DNA of 33,711 nt from JAIMBK01 sp040755975 (lineage in GTDB: Bacteria > Bacillota > Desulfotomaculia > Desulfotomaculales > Nap2-2B), in NCBI GenBank assembly GCA_040755975.1, contig JBFLZY010000024.1, positions 1 through 33,711 on the forward strand. The letters run 5' to 3'. The position numbers were made by a program, and so were the translations under genes. The notes under the pieces are model-generated. The model was not told where the DNA came from and made no database searches. It saw only the letters and a program-made list of their open reading frames with translations. This document shows positions 31,395 through 33,711 of this stretch, one piece after another (the first letter of the stretch is position 1; each line of letters begins with the position of its first letter).

Positions 31395-32030
31395 CTAACC
31401 TGGCTGCTGCGCATGGACGGAAAAGCTCACTACCGGAGTAAGTCCCTGCAGGTTGTTGCCCGCGGCGAGATCCATCGTCACCTCGAAAGAAAGGTGCACA
31501 TTTGGCGGGGGCATTACTCCTGGCTGGGCGCCGATAAAGACCGCGTGGTCAAAAGGGGCTTCCCCGGCCAGCAAGGCGGCCATTGTTCCGTCGTATAGCA
31601 CCTCACCGCCGTTGCTGACGTAGATTTTGACCTTCATCTTTTCCGCCCATTCCCGGGCTGTTGCCGGATCGTCAATGCCGGTCAGCCCAGCCGAAACACC
31701 CTTCAGGTGGACATTAAGGGTGCCGGTGTTATAAACGATCAACTGTCTGGTTGCGCTCATACCCGGGCACCACAATCCGGTGGCATGATCCGGCCACCCC
31801 GGGTATCCGGCGAAGCCGCCTTCTTCCCGGGTAATGTAGAACATGGGGCCGGGGATGGGGTCGCCCAGGTCGCGGTCGGCGCCGATATTCACCGTGCCGG
31901 CGGTAAATGTGTTGGGCTGGTTGCTTGCCGCGTCGGTGAACAGGGCATAGGTGGCCCCGCCGGCGGCGAAGGCGGCCAGAACGACAAGCACCAGGACGAG
32001 GTAAATCTTTTTCCTCAGCAAAATTTTCAC
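31395..32030 (-). CDS. TasA/CalY-like secreted protein with SipW-type signal peptide
   Basis: 211 residues. The signal reads KKIYLVLVLVVLAAFAAGG-ATYALFTDAAS, matching the SipW-dependent class (hydrophobic run, G-G-A-T-x-A-x-F-T-D). NTFTAGTVNIGADRD then opens the beta-sandwich typical of TasA/camelysin. Later segments include MSATRQLIVYNTGTLNVHLKG and VHLSFEVTMDLAAGNNLQG. The protein would be exported and assembled as a surface filament or anchor. GTG 32030 is the likely start, with a weak agcggg site; a TTG four codons on is possible. The relic that follows its stop suggests it has been shortened. Confidence 0.75.
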   Translation of the reverse strand: MKILLRKKIYLVLVLVVLAAFAAGGATYALFTDAASNQPNTFTAGTVNIGADRDLGDPIPGPMFYITREEGGFAGYPGWPDHATGLWCPGMSATRQLIVYNTGTLNVHLKGVSAGLTGIDDPATAREWAEKMKVKIYVSNGGEVLYDGTMAALLAGEAPFDHAVFIGAQPGVMPPPNVHLSFEVTMDLAAGNNLQGLTPVVSFSVHAQQPG

Positions 32031-32048
32031 CCGCTTTCTTTAGGAGGG

Positions 32049-32079
32049 GCGGTCGCGGCGGAAAAGGCCGCGGCCGCCT
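32049..32079 (-). other. GC-rich hairpin between two tasA-like genes
   Basis: On the minus strand ggcggccgcgg-N-ccgccgcgaccgcc can fold into a broken GC stem after the stop of the 32100-32597 gene and before the next start. No T tract; it may protect or separate message segments. Confidence 0.4.
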
Positions 32080-32099
32080 AAGTCGTCAAAATCCAGCAA

Positions 32100-32597
32100 T
32101 TAGGGATTCTCCGGATTCGGGTTGTTTGCCCATTGCTCGGCATCCACGGTGAAGGACAGGGTGCCGTTTACACCCTGGTAGCAGTTGTCGGCCGCCAGGG
32201 GCAGGGACACGGTGTAGTTAATTTCCTGGCTGGCGCCGGGATCCAGGGCGATCCAGCCGGTGTCGGCGGCGTCAATCGCCACGGCGGCCGGCCCGGTGCC
32301 GTGGGAACAGGTCGACGCAGTAAACAGAGCGCCGCTCGCATTCGCGGTTACCTTGAACCAGATCTTCAGGGTACCGCTGTTAGTTACGGTGAATGTACCA
32401 GCAATGTTATCCCCAGGCGCCATGTTGCCAATTGGAACGCTATAGTTCTGGTCGCCTGCGGACACGTCCACTGTGCCGGTGGCGAAGGTGTTGTCTGCGT
32501 TGGTGGCCGTATCGGTAAACAAGGCAAAGGTGGCGCCGCCCACCAGGGCCGAAGCCAGAGCGATGATTAAAAGGCTTAAATAAATCTTTGTTTTCAA
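32100..32597 (-). CDS. TasA/CalY-like secreted protein with SipW-type signal peptide
   Basis: 165 residues. Signal MKTKIYLSLLIIALASALVGG then ATFALFTDTATN; mature part starts NTFATGTVDVSAGDQ. NMAPGDNIAGTFTVTNSGTL is the hallmark beta-strand pattern of the family (M-x-P-G-D ... V-x-N-x-G-T-L), followed by WIALDPGASQEINYTVSLPL. Two Cys (in STCSHGTG and DNCYQGV) could form a disulfide outside the cell. The start is TTG 32597 with aaaggaggt nine bases upstream. Its signal is nearly the same as that of the next gene, so the two arose by duplication. Confidence 0.82.
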   Translation of the reverse strand: MKTKIYLSLLIIALASALVGGATFALFTDTATNADNTFATGTVDVSAGDQNYSVPIGNMAPGDNIAGTFTVTNSGTLKIWFKVTANASGALFTASTCSHGTGPAAVAIDAADTGWIALDPGASQEINYTVSLPLAADNCYQGVNGTLSFTVDAEQWANNPNPENP

Positions 32598-32657
32598 GGA
32601 TTTTTACCTCCTTTGCAAAGCTGCTTTTTTTAACTCAGGGTTGAAACCCCGAGATTT

Positions 32658-32685
32658 ATCCTTCCCGATACCTGCGGGGAAGGAT
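32658..32685 (-). other. Intercistronic hairpin between tasA-like genes
   Basis: atccttccc/gggaaggat forms a nine-pair stem with a ten-base loop, touching the stop codon of the 32685-33299 gene. A second small stem (ggggtt/aaccc) follows. Without a T tract it is more likely a processing or stability element than a terminator. Confidence 0.5.
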
Positions 32686-33299
32686 TACCATTGCACGCTG
32701 CCCTGTTCCTGATGCGCAAACTGCGTTCCTTCTGCGACGAGGTTGCCCACGAATTGCGCGTTTTGCCATTCGTTGCCGGTCTCAAGGGGCAGCCCTACAA
32801 CCATCTTGTAGACCGCGACATAGCCCGGCATGAGCGGCCAGCCATCAACAAACGCCGCGTCCACGTTGTCCAGGGCGTTGTCTACGCCAATCAAGCCGCT
32901 GAGGGGCCCGCTATAGATTACTCCGTCTGGAGGCCCATAAGCAGTATAGCCGGGAGGGGTCGCATAGTCAGATGGATGCAAAGTTACGGTCACCTGGAGC
33001 TGGTCGGCAAAAGTTGCACCGCCTACCGCAGTGTTGGTGGTAGCCGTTACATACCCCCTGAAAAGCATATCCAGAGTGCCGTCGTTCCTGATTTCCACGT
33101 ACCTGGTGGCTGAGTCGCCGGGCGCCATATTGGTTACGTTGAAGGGCAAAGTTCCCCCCAGGTTCACATCTACTGTCCCGGCAGTGAAGGTGTTGCCGCT
33201 GTTGGTTGCCTGATCGGTAAACAGGGCGAAGGTGGCGCCGCCCACCAGGGCCGAGGCAAGGATGACAAGGATCATGCTGAGGTAAATTTTTTTCCGCAC
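32685..33299 (-). CDS. TasA/CalY-like secreted protein with SipW-type signal peptide
   Basis: 204 residues. Signal MRKKIYLSMILVILASALVGG then ATFALFTDQATN, mature NTFTAGTVDVNLGG. The family pattern NMAPGDSATRYVEIRNDGTLDMLFRG is clear, and MPGYVAVYKMVVGLPLETGNEWQN gives the later strands. An insertion about residues 100-150 (YATPPGYTAYGPPDGVIYSG) is rich in Tyr, Pro and Gly and may be a surface-exposed loop. GTG 33299 has aaaggagg upstream. It follows the partial signal peptidase gene in the window, with a palindrome in between. Confidence 0.82.
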   Translation of the reverse strand: MRKKIYLSMILVILASALVGGATFALFTDQATNSGNTFTAGTVDVNLGGTLPFNVTNMAPGDSATRYVEIRNDGTLDMLFRGYVTATTNTAVGGATFADQLQVTVTLHPSDYATPPGYTAYGPPDGVIYSGPLSGLIGVDNALDNVDAAFVDGWPLMPGYVAVYKMVVGLPLETGNEWQNAQFVGNLVAEGTQFAHQEQGSVQW

Positions 33300-33357
33300 A
33301 ACCTTTTCCTCCTTTCCAAATTTAAATTCTAAAGCCAGTACTTAGGTAAAAGTGCCG

Positions 33358-33384
33358 TTAATCAAACCATTTGGTTTTGATTAA
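33358..33384. promoter_or_regulatory. AT-rich palindrome upstream of the first tasA-like gene
   Basis: ttaatcaaacca and tggttttgattaa are complementary over 12 pairs with one bulged T, separated by two bases. It lies 58 bases before GTG 33299. It may be an operator or a leader hairpin. Confidence 0.5.
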
Positions 33385-33413
33385 ACACCCCCTTTTATTA
33401 GTGAACTTTTCCA

Positions 33414-33443
33414 CCGGCGCCGCCTTGGGCAAAACGGCGCCGG
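33414..33443 (-). other. GC-rich hairpin after the partial signal peptidase gene
   Basis: ccggcgccg/cggcgccgg, a nine-pair stem with 12-base loop, 74 bases after the stop of the gene at the window edge. No T tract follows on the minus strand, so termination is uncertain. Confidence 0.5.
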
Positions 33444-33516
33444 AAATTGCTTACCCGAAACTTACCCGAACAGGTTAATCAGACCTTTCGTCACCTTGCT
33501 GTTCATTGACCAGGGG

Positions 33517-33711
33517 TTACGTTTTCGGCTGGACTTCTTCCCGAAGATGCGCTTCTTTTTTCAGCTTCTCCGCTTGCTCCGCCTCGGCCACATACCGGAA
33601 AAGGCTGCGCAGTTCAAAAGCGATGATGACCAGTCCGGGAAGGATCATTAAAACCAGCAGGCCCTTCTTTGATTTGGCGAAATTTGCCAGGTAACCGGCA
33701 TACGGGACAGC
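33517..33711 (-). CDS. Second SipW-type signal peptidase, C-terminal part
   Basis: 64 residues, entering from beyond the right edge. AVPYAGYLANFAKSKKGLLV, then a membrane helix (LMILPGLVIIAFEL), then a charged tail matches the C-terminus of SipW-type peptidases, and parallels VPYGGYLTRLVHTRAGFFMLVILPAVLAFLLE of the intact peptidase at 30277. The catalytic part lies outside the window. Its stop is at 33517. The following three tasA-like genes are its likely substrates. Confidence 0.75.
   Translation of the reverse strand, partial: AVPYAGYLANFAKSKKGLLVLMILPGLVIIAFELRSLFRYVAEAEQAEKLKKEAHLREEVQPKT

Noticed and set aside
1..33711. CRISPR arrays, tRNA or rRNA genes, intact insertion sequences, prophage
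   Set aside because: No regularly spaced repeats, no cloverleaf or rRNA sequence and no intact transposase, integrase or phage structural gene could be seen on either strand.

Overview
The window reads as a chromosomal scaffold segment from an anaerobic, endospore-forming, GC-rich Firmicute of the Clostridia/Peptococcaceae type (Desulfotomaculum- or Pelotomaculum-like; the lineage is inferred). The grounds are the sporulation genes yqfC and yqfD, strong Shine-Dalgarno sites, a DUF3231 coat-like protein, selenocysteine use, lactate oxidation genes, and surface proteins with copper-amine-oxidase-N1 domains. A 100-base run of N (22225-22324) marks an assembly gap, and the sequence on its two sides need not be truly adjacent.

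Layout: (1) 72-2213 encodes a large secreted surface protein with a C-terminal copper-amine-oxidase-N1 module. (2) 2.4-7.7 kb is a scrambled accessory island: four sets of PIN-domain (VapC-like) toxins with Phd, AbrB or ribbon-helix-helix antitoxins, one of them an orphan 505-bp duplicate, plus decayed pieces of an Rpn-type nuclease, a nucleotidyltransferase, an unknown gene, and two fragments of a paralogue of the first surface gene. (3) 7.7-20.7 kb, all minus strand, is the conserved cluster yqfC-yqfD-phoH-pgpH-ybeY-dgkA-cdd, split between ybeY and dgkA by a five-gene lactate/2-hydroxyacid unit (FMN dehydrogenase, lactate permease, glcD, glcF, FadR/LldR-type regulator) with an operator-like site upstream and a LutA-like gene remnant near its end. 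(4) 21.0-22.2 kb, plus strand, carries selD and a YedF/TusA-like gene. SelD is itself a selenoprotein: an in-frame TGA lies at codon 15, followed by a SECIS-like hairpin. (5) After the gap come rarA, a small winged-helix-like protein and a DUF3231 protein. (6) 25.0-28.0 kb is a minus-strand operon DUF134-folP-folB-DUF169, with a strong promoter and an operator-like palindrome at its head. (7) 28.1-33.7 kb is a minus-strand SipW/TasA-like surface-fibre locus: two SipW-type signal peptidases (one partial), three TasA/CalY-like secreted proteins, a TasA-headed beta-helix protein, a coiled-coil/proline-rich membrane protein, and a frameshifted fragment.

The most notable items are the selenocysteine-containing SelD, which a standard caller truncates; the expanded SipW/TasA-like export locus; the lactate unit wedged into a conserved housekeeping cluster with FadR-like operator repeats 31 bp apart; and the rearranged toxin-antitoxin island built over fragments of a surface-protein gene. 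All calls come from reading the sequence; no database search was possible.
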